Positions 17,623 to 26,228 of a DNA stretch of 40,031 nucleotides are shown here, in pieces. Numbering within the stretch: the first letter of the stretch is position 1; each line of letters begins with the position of its first letter. A model generated the notes under the pieces. It ran no database searches. It was given only the letters and a program-made list of their open reading frames with translations, and was not told where the DNA came from. This DNA is from Lachnospiraceae bacterium (GTDB lineage Bacteria > Bacillota > Clostridia > Lachnospirales > Lachnospiraceae): positions 1 through 40,031 of the forward strand of contig JAQYDI010000055.1 in the NCBI GenBank assembly GCA_028724245.1, written 5' to 3'. The position numbers and the translations under genes were made by a program.

Positions 17623-17756
17623 GCTGTTCGGCACTTTCACAGACACTGAAGATACCCGAGAAAGTACCACAAATCTGGTAGACGCAGCAGGAGCGGTGTG
17701 GTATCCTGTCAGTATACGGATTTTGATGAAACTACTATTAAACAGGAGGAACTGTA

Positions 17757-18119
17757 ATGAAAGAAAAGGAATTTTTAGGAATTTTAAATGCATCACCTAA
17801 GAAACGGTATAAAAATTTTGTATCTACGGTAGCAGATTGGGAATATGTCTGGTTGTTAGAATCACCGGGAGAGGGTTATGCGACCATAGATATTGATGAT
17901 ATAATGTATTTGATGGTATGGCCTAAAAAAGAATTTGCAGAAGCTTTTGCAGATGGAGCTTCAGTTACTTCTATAGAAGTACATGATTTTTGCGAACGCT
18001 GTGAACAAATTGAAGAGAATGTCAAGTTTATGGTTTTTCCAAATGGAAAAGACACCTGTATTGTAGATGCAGAGACGCTGCTTAATGATATATTGGAAAA
18101 ACTGGAAGAGCTGGAATAA
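17757..18119 (+). CDS. DUF2750-family small protein
   Basis: A 120-residue soluble acidic protein. The order of elements (KRYKNFVSTVADWEYVWLL, then DIMYLMVWPKKEFAEAF, EVHDFCERC, and a C-terminal FMVFPNGKDTC..DAETLLNDI) matches the DUF2750 family, whose function is not established. AGGAGG lies 7 nt before the ATG. It stands alone, about 175 nt after the carrier-protein gene and 154 nt before the next gene. Its base composition is AT-rich like the left part of the window. Confidence 0.75.
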   Translation: MKEKEFLGILNASPKKRYKNFVSTVADWEYVWLLESPGEGYATIDIDDIMYLMVWPKKEFAEAFADGASVTSIEVHDFCERCEQIEENVKFMVFPNGKDTCIVDAETLLNDILEKLEELE

Positions 18120-18273
18120 AAATCATCGGACGGTGCAGGTGAATTTTAAAGCTGCTGGTATTCCTATTGCAGCCCTCACAGTGGATAATATTCCTTTATC
18201 GTGTTACAATATCCGCAGAGAGTTTACCCATAGTAAAACAGGAAATTGAAATCACAAATAGGGAGGTCTGCGG

Positions 18274-20322
18274 ATGAATCATTTAAAAAACGAAAAATCA
18301 CCGTATCTTCTGCAGCATGCGGAAAATCCGGTGGACTGGTATCCGTGGTGTGCGGCGGCATTTGAAAAAGCCATGAAGGAGGATAAGCCGGTTTTTCTCA
18401 GCATTGGATATTCCACCTGTCACTGGTGTCATGTGATGGCCCATGAATCATTTGAGGATGAGGAGGTGGCGGCGGTTCTGAACCGGGATTATGTCTGCGT
18501 TAAGGTGGACCGGGAGGAACGGCCCGATATTGATGCAGTTTACATGACGGTCTGCCAGGCCATGAACGGTTCCGGCGGATGGCCGCTGACGATCATTATG
18601 ACGCCGGACCAGAAACCGTTTTTTGCGGCGACGTATCTTCCGAAGAAGCAGCGCTTCGGTTATGCGGGGCTGCTGGATGTGCTGGAGAAGGTGACCGCCG
18701 TATGGAAATACAACCGGATAGAGGCACTGGAGCTGGGCCGAAGGATACAGGCGTATCTGCAGGAGGAGCAGAAACCGGCTGACAAAAATGCTCCTGATGA
18801 GCCTGATAAGACATTGCTGCATGGTGCGGTTCAGCTTTTTGTGCGTCAGTTTGACGCCCGGTGGGGAGGTTTCGGTCCGGCGCCGAAGTTTCCGATTCCC
18901 CACAATCTGCTGTATCTGATGCGTTATGCTGCGCTGGAGCATCAGCCCTGGGCCATGAAAATGGCGGAGGATACTCTTCAGGTTATGGCGGCGGGGGGGA
19001 TACACGATCAGATCGGCGGCGGTTTTTCCCGTTATTCCACCGATGAAAAATGGCTTGTTCCGCATTTTGAGAAGATGCTGTATGACAATGCGCTGCTTGC
19101 CATGGCATATCTGCAGGCCTTTCATCTGACCGGAAAAACGGTTTACGAAGATACGGCCAGGAGAACGCTTGATTATGTTCTGCGGGAACTGACCGGACCG
19201 GATGGAGAATTTTTCTGCGGGCAGGATGCGGACAGCGAAGGTGTGGAAGGAAAGTACTATGTATTTACGCCTGAAGAGATCTGTCGGGTACTGGAGCCGG
19301 AGGACGGGCAGGAATTCTGCCGGCTTTATGATATCACGGAGAAAGGCAATTTTGAAGGCTGTTCCATTCCCAATCGGCTGGGCAGCGGGCTGATGGATAA
19401 CGCAGAATTTCCCTTTGCACAGCCCTGGCCGGCTGAAGATGTCCGGCTGAGAAAGCTGTATGAATACCGTCTGAAACGTACTGCGCTGCACAGGGATGAT
19501 AAGGTAATTCTGTCATGGAACGGCTGGATGACCATGGCTTTTGCCATGGCGGCCCGGATTCTGGGAGAGGAGCGTTACCGGCAGGCGGCGGTGAGCAATG
19601 TACAGTTTGTGCGTGCACAGATGACGGATGAAAACGGACGGCTGTATCACCGTTGGAGAGACGGCGATGCGGCTCATGCGGGGCAGTTGGATGATTATGC
19701 GGTCTGGGGACTTGCGCTGTTTGAGGTTTATCAGCTGACACAGAATCCCTCTGATCTGAAAGAAGCGGTTCTGTATGCGGGTAAATTGACAGAGCTGTTT
19801 GAAGACAGGGAAAATGGCGGATTTTTCATGACTGCTTCCGATGCGGAGATGCTGATTGCGAGACCGAAAGAGACCTATGACGGAGCAGTTCCCTGCGGTA
19901 ATTCTGCCGCAGCGGTACTGCTTGAGGAAATTGCTGCCTGCACGGGTGATCTGCAGTTTCGGGATGAGGCTGACCGGCAGATTTATTTTCTGTCAGAGAT
20001 CGTCGGGGCGTATCCTTCAGGCTGCAGCATGAGTCTGATTGCGTTGACACAGGCACTGTATCCATGGAAAATGCTGATCTGCGCATCGGCCGGGGAAGGC
20101 CTTCCGGAAGAACTGACCGCGTTTCTGCGGCAGCATGAGCTCTGCAATGTGACGATTTTACTGAAAACAGCCGGAAACAGCCGGGAACTGGCTGAGGTTC
20201 TGCCATTTACCGCTGAGTATCCCATACCGGAAAATGGAGCGGTATACTATCTATGCAAAGAGGGCAGATGCATGGCACCGGAGACAGAACTTGAAAAATT
20301 GAAAAATCTGTTGCTGTGTTGA
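18274..20322 (+). CDS. yyaL: Thioredoxin-fold DUF255 / YyaL-type protein (SPATA20 homologue)
   Basis: A 682-residue protein with an N-terminal thioredoxin-like domain holding CHWCHVM (Cys49 and Cys52) in the setting [18 protein letters not shown], preceded by [17 protein letters not shown], the hallmark of this family. The rest is an all-helical (alpha/alpha) region with [17 protein letters not shown] and the [12 protein letters not shown] segment seen in homologues. The biochemical role is not settled; a redox or glycan-related function has been suggested for the fold. GGGAGG is 8 nt upstream of the ATG. Codon use is clearly more GC-rich than in all genes to its left. It is monocistronic by spacing. 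Confidence 0.9.
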   Translation: MNHLKNEKSPYLLQHAENPVDWYPWCAAAFEKAMKEDKPVFLSIGYSTCHWCHVMAHESFEDEEVAAVLNRDYVCVKVDREERPDIDAVYMTVCQAMNGSGGWPLTIIMTPDQKPFFAATYLPKKQRFGYAGLLDVLEKVTAVWKYNRIEALELGRRIQAYLQEEQKPADKNAPDEPDKTLLHGAVQLFVRQFDARWGGFGPAPKFPIPHNLLYLMRYAALEHQPWAMKMAEDTLQVMAAGGIHDQIGGGFSRYSTDEKWLVPHFEKMLYDNALLAMAYLQAFHLTGKTVYEDTARRTLDYVLRELTGPDGEFFCGQDADSEGVEGKYYVFTPEEICRVLEPEDGQEFCRLYDITEKGNFEGCSIPNRLGSGLMDNAEFPFAQPWPAEDVRLRKLYEYRLKRTALHRDDKVILSWNGWMTMAFAMAARILGEERYRQAAVSNVQFVRAQMTDENGRLYHRWRDGDAAHAGQLDDYAVWGLALFEVYQLTQNPSDLKEAVLYAGKLTELFEDRENGGFFMTASDAEMLIARPKETYDGAVPCGNSAAAVLLEEIAACTGDLQFRDEADRQIYFLSEIVGAYPSGCSMSLIALTQALYPWKMLICASAGEGLPEELTAFLRQHELCNVTILLKTAGNSRELAEVLPFTAEYPIPENGAVYYLCKEGRCMAPETELEKLKNLLLC

Positions 20323-20340
20323 AAAAAGAAGGAAAAAGAC

Positions 20341-20368
20341 GTTAAAGAATTGTTAAGAAATGTTAAAG
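20341..20368 (+). promoter_or_regulatory. Phased direct repeats upstream of the glycosyltransferase promoter
   Basis: GTTAAAG (20341), GTTAAGA (20352) and GTTAAAG (20362) repeat with 11- and 10-bp spacing and stop 4 bp before the -35 box. Helical-turn phasing of TTAA(A/G)-type hexamers is typical of OmpR/PhoP-class response regulator sites, for example the Pho boxes of Bacillus. The identity of the regulator is inference. Confidence 0.5.
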
Positions 20369-20372
20369 ACGG

Positions 20373-20401
20373 TTGACTTTCTCTTTCAGGAAAACTACAA
20401 T
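20373..20401 (+). promoter_or_regulatory. Sigma-A type promoter of the GtrB-like/GtrA-like pair
   Basis: TTGACT (20373-20378), a 17-bp spacer and TACAAT (20396-20401). It lies about 130 bp before the glycosyltransferase start, with three phased repeats directly upstream. Confidence 0.75.
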
Positions 20402-20532
20402 AAGTGGCGTTATAGAATCAATTCAAACTGGATTCACAGAATAGATTACTGTTCAGAGTCAGACAGTGTTTTTGAGGCTGGTTCCGGGCAGTAACCAAAT
20501 ATTGGTTATGAAACGGGAAGAAGGTTTTAATT

Positions 20533-21507
20533 ATGATAACGTGTGTGGTTCCGTGCTATAATGAAGAAGCGGTTCTGGATCGGTTTTATGCGGAGATTAC
20601 GCGGATTGCAGGGCAGATGAAAAAGGTTCCTTTTGAATTTCTTTTTATTAATGATGGTTCAACGGATGGAACACTGTCAAAGCTGCGCAGACTGGCGGGG
20701 CTGGACAGCCGTGTTCATTACGTTTCTTTTTCACGTAATTTCGGTAAGGAGGCCGGTATTTATGCCGGGCTGCAGAATGCGTCGGGAGATTATGTGGTGA
20801 TTATGGACGCGGATCTGCAGGATCCTCCGGATCTGATCCCGGAGATGTATCATGCGGTAACGGAGGAAGGATACGACTGTGTGGGTTCCCGTCGTGTGAC
20901 CCGCAAAGGAGAACCGCCGGTACGTTCTTTTTTTGCGAGATTATTTTATAAGCTGATGAACCGCATGTCGAAGACGGAAGTAGTTGACGGCGCAAGAGAT
21001 TTTCAGATGATGAGCCGCAAAGTTGTCAACGCGGTTCTTGATATGGGAGAGTATAACCGCTTTTCCAAAGGGATTTTCGGCTGGATCGGTTTTAAGAAGA
21101 AGTGGCTGGAATATGAGAATGTGGAACGGGCTGCCGGTGAAACCAAGTGGAATTTCTGGTCGCTTCTGGTGTATGCACTGGATGGGATTCTGGCATTTTC
21201 CACAACACCGCTTGTGCTGGCATCCGTGCTGGGGCTGCTGATCTGTCTGGCGGCAGTTGTGCTGATCGGCGTGATCGTAGTACGGACGCTGGTATTTGGA
21301 GATCCGACCTCGGGCTGGCCGTCGTTGGCCTGCCTGATTCTGATGATGAGCGGCGTACAGCTGTTCTGTATTGGTATTCTGGGGCAGTATCTGGCGAAAA
21401 CCTATCTGGAGACGAAACACCGCCCCATTTATCTTGTGGGAGAGTCCAACCTGGAGGAAGGTGTTCTGTCCGGAAAGAAATATACCGGGAAGAGAGAAGC
21501 TTCATGA
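20533..21507 (+). CDS. GT2 polyprenyl-phosphate glycosyltransferase (GtrB / DPM1-like)
   Basis: A 324-residue protein: a GT-A domain (residues 1-215) beginning ITCVVPCYNEE with the metal-binding DAD at 92-94 (MDADLQDPPD), then two C-terminal membrane segments (about 228-252 and 262-288). This is the usual design of enzymes that make undecaprenyl-phosphate-glucose or a similar lipid-linked single sugar on the inner face. The stop overlaps the start of a GtrA-like gene (ATGA), the typical partner that helps move the lipid-sugar across the membrane. AGAAGG precedes the ATG. The sugar is then used for side-group glycosylation of a wall polymer by an enzyme not seen here. Confidence 0.9.
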   Translation: MITCVVPCYNEEAVLDRFYAEITRIAGQMKKVPFEFLFINDGSTDGTLSKLRRLAGLDSRVHYVSFSRNFGKEAGIYAGLQNASGDYVVIMDADLQDPPDLIPEMYHAVTEEGYDCVGSRRVTRKGEPPVRSFFARLFYKLMNRMSKTEVVDGARDFQMMSRKVVNAVLDMGEYNRFSKGIFGWIGFKKKWLEYENVERAAGETKWNFWSLLVYALDGILAFSTTPLVLASVLGLLICLAAVVLIGVIVVRTLVFGDPTSGWPSLACLILMMSGVQLFCIGILGQYLAKTYLETKHRPIYLVGESNLEEGVLSGKKYTGKREAS

Positions 21508-21938
21508 AGCATTTGATTGATAAAGCAAAATCCATTGTGGATATCACCATGATGAAATTTATAATTGTGGGTGTGATCAATACGGTGGTGGGTACGGCCA
21601 TTATGTTTGGGGCGTACAACATCTTTCACCTCAGCTATTGGGTTTCATCTGCTCTGAATTATATCCTGGCCAGTATCCTGAGTTATTTTCTGAATAAGTA
21701 TTTTACATTTCAGAATAAGGAGAAGGGTCTGAAGGTGGTGCTGAAATTTGCTTTGAACATTACGGTCTGTTATCTGATCGCCTACGGTGCGGCGAAGCCG
21801 TTTGCGGCGTGGGCCCTGCAGGGCTTTGGCAGACAGGTTCAGGAGAATGGGGCCATGCTGACGGGCATGTGTTTGTTTGTGGTGATTAATTATTTTGGAC
21901 AGCGTTTTTTTGCATTTAAAGCAGAATCGTCAGAATGA
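21504..21938 (+). CDS. GtrA-like membrane protein
   Basis: A 144-residue protein with four hydrophobic segments and the GtrA pattern (MMKFIIVGVINTVVGTAIMF near the start, SYFLNKYFTFQNK in the middle, NYFGQRFFAFK at the end). GtrA-like proteins are believed to help flip polyprenyl-phosphate-sugars. The start is the ATG at 21504, which overlaps the previous stop as ATGA; a longer frame opens upstream inside the glycosyltransferase gene but would add non-membrane residues unlike the family. Confidence 0.9.
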   Translation: MKHLIDKAKSIVDITMMKFIIVGVINTVVGTAIMFGAYNIFHLSYWVSSALNYILASILSYFLNKYFTFQNKEKGLKVVLKFALNITVCYLIAYGAAKPFAAWALQGFGRQVQENGAMLTGMCLFVVINYFGQRFFAFKAESSE

Positions 21939-21995
21939 CGGATTTTTACAAATTATCTTCCGGTTATAGCTGAACATTTTTACTAAATTGGAACG

Positions 21996-22042
21996 GAGCC
22001 TTTGCCTGTGCAGTGAAAAACTGCCGGGCAGGGCTCTTTTTT
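21996..22042 (+). terminator. Intrinsic terminator after the GtrA-like gene
   Basis: GAGCC at 21996-22000 pairs with GGCTC at 22032-22036, and the stem continues inward as CCTG against CGGG/CAGG, followed by six T residues (22037-22042). It separates the GtrB/GtrA pair from the fatty-acid operon. Confidence 0.85.
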
Positions 22043-22093
22043 ACTGTATGAAACCGTATGGAATTTCAAAACAGGCTGCCGGACGGGCGTTTT

Positions 22094-22111
22094 TGCATCC
22101 ATATAGATGCA
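22094..22111. promoter_or_regulatory. Small inverted repeat upstream of the fatty-acid promoter
   Basis: TGCATC and GATGCA flank CATATA as a perfect 6-bp inverted repeat, 20 bp before the -35 box. It could be a second operator or be fortuitous. Confidence 0.25.
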
Positions 22112-22130
22112 TGAGTTCAGAAATAATTCC

Positions 22131-22158
22131 TTGACAAATAAAAAAACTATGGTATAGT
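22131..22158 (+). promoter_or_regulatory. Promoter of the fatty-acid synthesis operon
   Basis: TTGACA (22131-22136), a 16-bp spacer and TATAGT (22153-22158). The last T of the -10 box is also the first base of the repeat array that follows, so a protein bound to the first repeat would block RNA polymerase directly. It lies about 150 bp upstream of fabH. Confidence 0.88.
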
Positions 22159-22269
22159 TTGAATGTCAAAACATTTGAATACAAAATAATTTTAAAAGAT
22201 AAACATTTGAAATTAGAATAATTTGAAATAAAAAACTTTTGAAGTTTAAAATATTTGAATGGATTGATT
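22158..22269 (+). promoter_or_regulatory. Seven-unit, 16-bp phased TTTGAA array: probable FabT-type operator
   Basis: TTTGAA occurs at 22158, 22174, 22206, 22222, 22238 and 22254, all on one exact 16-bp grid; the missing slot (22190) holds TTTTAA. The right half of each unit is A-rich. The first unit, TTTGAATGTCAAAACA, contains the palindrome TTTGA-N3-TCAAA, like the sites known for the MarR-family lipid regulator FabT. The last operon gene encodes such a regulator. The array begins on the -10 box and ends 36 bp before the fabH ATG. Confidence 0.75.
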
Positions 22270-22305
22270 TCTCAGAAGACATGTGAGCTCTGGAGGCAAA
22301 CAACT

Positions 22306-23235
22306 ATGATAGGAAAAATCTGTGGAACAGGTTCTTATGTTCCGGATCATTTTCTGGATAATAACGACCTGTCACAAATGGTGGAAACCAGTGACGAGTG
22401 GATCAGAGAGAGAACCGGTGTGGTCAGACGCCATATTGTTCAGGATGATACGGCAGTGTCCATGGCTGTGAAAGCGTCTGTAAAGGCGCTGGAAAACGGC
22501 AGCATTGCAGCGGAGGATATTGATCTGATCATTGTCAGCACATTTACATCCGAAGTCCTGCTTCCATGTACAGCCTGTGAAGTGCAGAAGGCGCTGGGCG
22601 CTGACAAAGCAACCTGCTTTGACCTGAATGCTGCGTGTACCGGCTTTCTGTTTGCATACAATACGGCGCAGGCTTATCTGGCACAGGGAATATATCGGAA
22701 CGCGCTGATCATCGGAGCGGAAAGACTTTCCCGGTATGTGGACTGGAAGGACCGGAGCACCTGCATCCTGTTTGGCGACGGAGCGGGCGCAGCTGTTCTG
22801 AAAGCAGAAGAAGGCAGCATACTTCCCATGGTTACCCACTCGGAAGGAGCGAAGGGAGAGGCACTGACCTGTATGACCCGTCCGGATTCGTATATTCAAA
22901 TGGACGGACAGGCGGTCTTCCGTTTTGCTGTAAAAAAGGTGCCGGAAGCGGTGGAAGAACTGCTTCAGAAAGCCGGTATGACCATGGAGGATATTGATTA
23001 TCTGGTTCTCCATCAGGCAAACCGGCGGATTGTTGAAGCGGTGGCAAAAAGGCTGAAAACGGATATCAGCAGATTCCCCATGAATCTGCAGGAATATGGT
23101 AATACTTCATCAGCCAGCATTCCCATCCTGCTCGACGAATTGAATCGGGAAGGAAAACTGAAAAGGGGACAGAAAATCATACTGGCCGGTTTCGGAGCCG
23201 GTCTTTCCTGGGGCGCAAGCCTTGTGGAATGGTAA
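22306..23235 (+). CDS. fabH: Beta-ketoacyl-ACP synthase III
   Basis: A 309-residue condensing enzyme that starts fatty-acid synthesis by joining an acyl-CoA primer to malonyl-ACP. The Cys-His-Asn active site is complete: Cys111 (NAACTGF), His236 (LHQANRR) and Asn266 (YGNTSSAS). The N-terminus GKICGTGSYVPD and the DEWIRERTG segment are standard. The start was set at the ATG at 22306, with TGGAGG 9 nt upstream; a longer frame opening at 22255 lies inside the operator array and would add residues absent from the family. It is the first gene of the 12-gene operon. Confidence 0.95.
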   Translation: MIGKICGTGSYVPDHFLDNNDLSQMVETSDEWIRERTGVVRRHIVQDDTAVSMAVKASVKALENGSIAAEDIDLIIVSTFTSEVLLPCTACEVQKALGADKATCFDLNAACTGFLFAYNTAQAYLAQGIYRNALIIGAERLSRYVDWKDRSTCILFGDGAGAAVLKAEEGSILPMVTHSEGAKGEALTCMTRPDSYIQMDGQAVFRFAVKKVPEAVEELLQKAGMTMEDIDYLVLHQANRRIVEAVAKRLKTDISRFPMNLQEYGNTSSASIPILLDELNREGKLKRGQKIILAGFGAGLSWGASLVEW

Positions 23236-23291
23236 AGTATAAAACTTATAATCTGGAAAAACGAAATTTAAGAAGTGAAAGGAATACGGAT

Positions 23292-23516
23292 ATGTTAGAA
23301 AGAATTAAAGAAATCGTAGCAGAAGCATTAAACGCAGATATGGATACCTTAACAGCAGAAACCTCTTTCAAGGACGATCTGGGTGCTGATTCTCTGGATC
23401 TGTTTGAAATGGTTATGACTTTTGAAGATGAATTCGGTGTGGAAATCCCTGCTGAAGATCTGGAACAGATGGTGACCATCGGCGACGTGGAAAAATATCT
23501 GGAATCACATAAATAA
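23292..23516 (+). CDS. acpP: Acyl carrier protein of fatty-acid synthesis
   Basis: A 74-residue acidic protein with the standard attachment motif GADSLD, Ser34 carrying the phosphopantetheine arm. It holds the growing acyl chain for the enzymes encoded around it. The start is the ATG at 23292 (MLERIKEIV), with AAAGGA upstream; an upstream extension into the fabH end is open but atypical. It differs clearly from the carrier protein at 17338-17580. Confidence 0.95.
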   Translation: MLERIKEIVAEALNADMDTLTAETSFKDDLGADSLDLFEMVMTFEDEFGVEIPAEDLEQMVTIGDVEKYLESHK

Positions 23517-23596
23517 GGAAACGAAAATCCGGCAGCAGAGACCGGTTTCTGAAAAAACGAGAAAGCAGACTGCAGCGAAAGGCAGGAAGGATTAAT

Positions 23597-24535
23597 ATGA
23601 AGACAAAGATTACGGAAGTTTTAGGAATTGAATACCCCATCGTTCAGGGCGGTATGGCATGGGTTGCGGAGTATCATCTGGCAGCTGCCGTATCGGAAGC
23701 AGGCGGTCTGGGACTGATCGCGGCAGCCAGCGCACCGGCAGAATGGGTGCGGGATCAGATCCGTCAGGCAAAGGCTCTGACTGATAAGCCGTTTGGCGTA
23801 AATATTATGATGATCAGCCCCAATGCGGATGAAGTAGCTCAGATCGTTGTGGAGGAAGGCGTAAAGGTGGTAACCACCGGCGCAGGTACTCCTGAAAAAT
23901 ACATGAAAATGTGGAAGGAAGCCGGTGTTAAAGTAGTTCCCGTGGTTGCTTCCGTTGCCATGGCAAAACGTATGGAGCGCTGCGGCGCTGATGCGGTTGT
24001 GGCAGAAGGAACAGAGGCAGGCGGTCATATCGGTGAGACCACGACCATGGTGCTTGTTCCCCAGATTGCGGATGCGGTTTCCATTCCTGTGATTGCAGCA
24101 GGCGGTATCGCTGATGGACGCGGAATTGCGGCAGCTTTCATGCTTGGCGCACAGGGAGTGCAGATGGGCACCCATTTTGTAGTCACCAATGAATGTCAGG
24201 TTCATGAAAACTACAAGGACTGCATCATCAAGGCGGGCGATATCGATACCCGTGTAACAGGCAGAAGCACCGGCCATCCGGTACGTGCCCTGAGAAACCG
24301 CATGACAAGAGAATATCTGAAAAAGGAACAGGAAGGCGCATCCTTTGAGGAACTGGAACAGCTGACTCTGGGCAGCCTGAGAAAAGCCGTTGTTGACGGC
24401 GATGTGGTAAACGGCAGTGTCATGTCAGGACAGAGTGCCGGTCTTGTAAAGGAAAAGTTAAGCTGCAGAGAACTGATTCAGAAGCTGGTGCAGGAAACAG
24501 ACGCTTTAATCGGAGGCAAGGGATTTTATGAGTAA
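23597..24535 (+). CDS. fabK: Enoyl-ACP reductase II (FMN-dependent)
   Basis: A 312-residue flavoprotein of the FabK family, which carries out the last reduction of each elongation cycle and replaces FabI in many Firmicutes. It shows the TIM-barrel start GIEYPIVQGGMAWV, the catalytic His144 in EGTEAGGHIGE, and the FMN phosphate region AAGGIADGRG and GAQGVQMGTHFV. AGGAAGG precedes the ATG. Its last 8 nt overlap fabD. The 80-nt gap after acpP holds no gene. A FabK-only organism is expected to be poorly sensitive to FabI inhibitors such as triclosan. Confidence 0.93.
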   Translation: MKTKITEVLGIEYPIVQGGMAWVAEYHLAAAVSEAGGLGLIAAASAPAEWVRDQIRQAKALTDKPFGVNIMMISPNADEVAQIVVEEGVKVVTTGAGTPEKYMKMWKEAGVKVVPVVASVAMAKRMERCGADAVVAEGTEAGGHIGETTTMVLVPQIADAVSIPVIAAGGIADGRGIAAAFMLGAQGVQMGTHFVVTNECQVHENYKDCIIKAGDIDTRVTGRSTGHPVRALRNRMTREYLKKEQEGASFEELEQLTLGSLRKAVVDGDVVNGSVMSGQSAGLVKEKLSCRELIQKLVQETDALIGGKGFYE

Positions 24536-25448
24536 AACGGCATTTATTTTCCCCGGACAGGGGGCGCAGAAAGCCGGAATGGGAAAAGATTTTTATGAAA
24601 ACAGCGAAACCGCAGCACGGATCGTGGATCTGGCCGGCGAGCTGCTTGATCTTGATATGAAGGCTCTGTGCTTTGAAGAAAATGATAAGCTGGATCAGAC
24701 AGAATATACCCAGGCGGCTCTGGTGACCGTCTGCCTTGCCATGGAGCAGGTGCTGATCGAACGTGGTCTGAAGCCGGATGTGACAGCAGGTCTGAGCCTT
24801 GGCGAATACTGTGCCATTGCGGCAGCAGGCGGCATGAAGATCGAAGACGCCATTACTACGGTAAGAACAAGAGGTATTCTTATGCAGAATGCCGTTCCGG
24901 ACGGAAAAGGCAGCATGGCTGCCGTGCTGGGAATGACAGGAGAGGCCATTGAAGCGGTTGTTGATAAAATGGATGGCGTGACCATCGCCAATTACAACTG
25001 CCCCGGACAGATCGTCATCACCGGACTGAAGGAAAGTGTGGAACAGGCAGCAGAAGAACTGAAAAAGGCAGGCGCAAGAAGAGTGCTTCCCCTGAATGTC
25101 AGCGGCCCTTTCCATTCTCCCTATCTTGCTGAAGCAGGAGAAGAACTGGGCAGAGTGCTGGAACAGGTGGAACTTCATGAACTGGAGATTCCCTATGTGA
25201 CCAACGTGACGGCTGAATACGTCACCGATATCTGCGAAACGAAAGCACTGCTTGCAAAGCAGGTGGCTTCTTCCGTCCGCTGGGAGCAGAGCGTGAGAAA
25301 TATGATTGCAGAAGGCGTAGATACGTTTGTGGAAGTGGGACCGGGAAAAACGCTTGCCGGTTTCATCAAGAAAATTGACCGCAGTGCAAAGGTGCTGAAT
25401 GTGGCAGTTTGGGAAGACGTGGAAAAGGTGGTAAACGAATTATGTTAG
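24528..25448 (+). CDS. fabD: Malonyl-CoA:ACP transacylase
   Basis: A 306-residue enzyme that moves malonyl from CoA to ACP. The nucleophile is Ser90 in GLSLGE (GHSLGE in most homologues) and the partner His196 is in GPFHSP. The N-terminal FIFPGQGAQ and the VEVGPGKTL near the C-terminus are typical. It overlaps the fabK end by 8 nt and the fabG start by 7 nt, which indicates coupled translation. GGAGG lies about 11 nt before the ATG. Confidence 0.94.
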   Translation: MSKTAFIFPGQGAQKAGMGKDFYENSETAARIVDLAGELLDLDMKALCFEENDKLDQTEYTQAALVTVCLAMEQVLIERGLKPDVTAGLSLGEYCAIAAAGGMKIEDAITTVRTRGILMQNAVPDGKGSMAAVLGMTGEAIEAVVDKMDGVTIANYNCPGQIVITGLKESVEQAAEELKKAGARRVLPLNVSGPFHSPYLAEAGEELGRVLEQVELHELEIPYVTNVTAEYVTDICETKALLAKQVASSVRWEQSVRNMIAEGVDTFVEVGPGKTLAGFIKKIDRSAKVLNVAVWEDVEKVVNELC

Positions 25449-26218
25449 AAAATCAGACAGTAAGCGGCAATGCGCTTTCACTGGAAGGTAAAGTTGCTGT
25501 AGTAACCGGCGCTTCCCGAGGCATCGGCCGTGCCATTGCATGCGCCATGGCAGCAGAAGGCGCTGCGGTAGCAATCAATTACAACGGTTCCGAAGCGCGT
25601 GCGCTGGAAGTAAAGCAGGAGATTGAAGCAGCAGGCGGCCGCGCTGAAGTATTTCAGTGCAATGTTTCCGATTTTGCGGCATGCGAAAATTTTATCAAAG
25701 AAGTGCTGGCTGTTTTCGGAAAAATCGATATTCTTGTAAACAATGCGGGTATCACGAAGGACGGGCTTCTCATGAAAATGTCCGAGGAAGATTTCGATGC
25801 GGTTCTGGATACCAATCTGAAAGGAACCTTTAACTGCATCCGTTTTACAGCAAGACAGATGCTGCGCCAGAAGGGCGGACGCATTATCAATATGGCGTCC
25901 GTGTCCGGCGTACTGGGTAATGCAGGACAGGCCAATTATGCGGCTTCCAAGGCCGGCGTGATCGGGCTGACCAAATCCGCAGCCAGAGAACTGGCTTCCC
26001 GAGGCATCACGGTGAATGCCATTGCCCCCGGATTTATCAATACGGAAATGACAGCAGTATTATCAGATAAAGTAAAGGAAGGAGCGGTTTCCCAGATTCC
26101 CATGGGAACCTTCGGCGAGCCGGAAGATATTGCGCAGACAGCAGTATTTCTGGCATCAGATAAAGCACGGTATATTACCGGACAGGTACTGTGTGTTGAC
26201 GGCGGAATGGCCATGTAG
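25442..26218 (+). CDS. fabG: 3-oxoacyl-ACP reductase
   Basis: A 258-residue short-chain dehydrogenase/reductase that reduces 3-ketoacyl-ACP with NADPH. It shows the cofactor loop [13 protein letters not shown] (21-33), NNAGI, and the catalytic Ser153, Tyr166 and Lys170 (MASVSG and YAASK). About 12 extra residues precede the usual start of the first strand. The ATG at 25442 was chosen because it overlaps the fabD stop and has AAAGGTGG upstream; an earlier frame would lie within fabD. Confidence 0.94.
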   Translation: MLENQTVSGNALSLEGKVAVVTGASRGIGRAIACAMAAEGAAVAINYNGSEARALEVKQEIEAAGGRAEVFQCNVSDFAACENFIKEVLAVFGKIDILVNNAGITKDGLLMKMSEEDFDAVLDTNLKGTFNCIRFTARQMLRQKGGRIINMASVSGVLGNAGQANYAASKAGVIGLTKSAARELASRGITVNAIAPGFINTEMTAVLSDKVKEGAVSQIPMGTFGEPEDIAQTAVFLASDKARYITGQVLCVDGGMAM

Positions 26219-26228
26219 GAGGCAGAAT

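Noticed and set aside
18448..19491. A 347-codon open frame on the minus strand
   Set aside because: It is antisense to the DUF255 protein gene, has no ribosome binding site and has a biased, basic composition typical of shadow frames.
22158..22269. Regular repeats that might suggest a CRISPR array
   Set aside because: The period is 16 bp with only TTTGAA conserved and no unique spacers of CRISPR length. No cas genes are present, and the position on a promoter fits an operator.
22255..22305. Extended N-terminus of FabH
   Set aside because: The extra residues come from the operator array and leader. GGAGG spaced 9 nt from the ATG at 22306 and family alignment support the shorter form.
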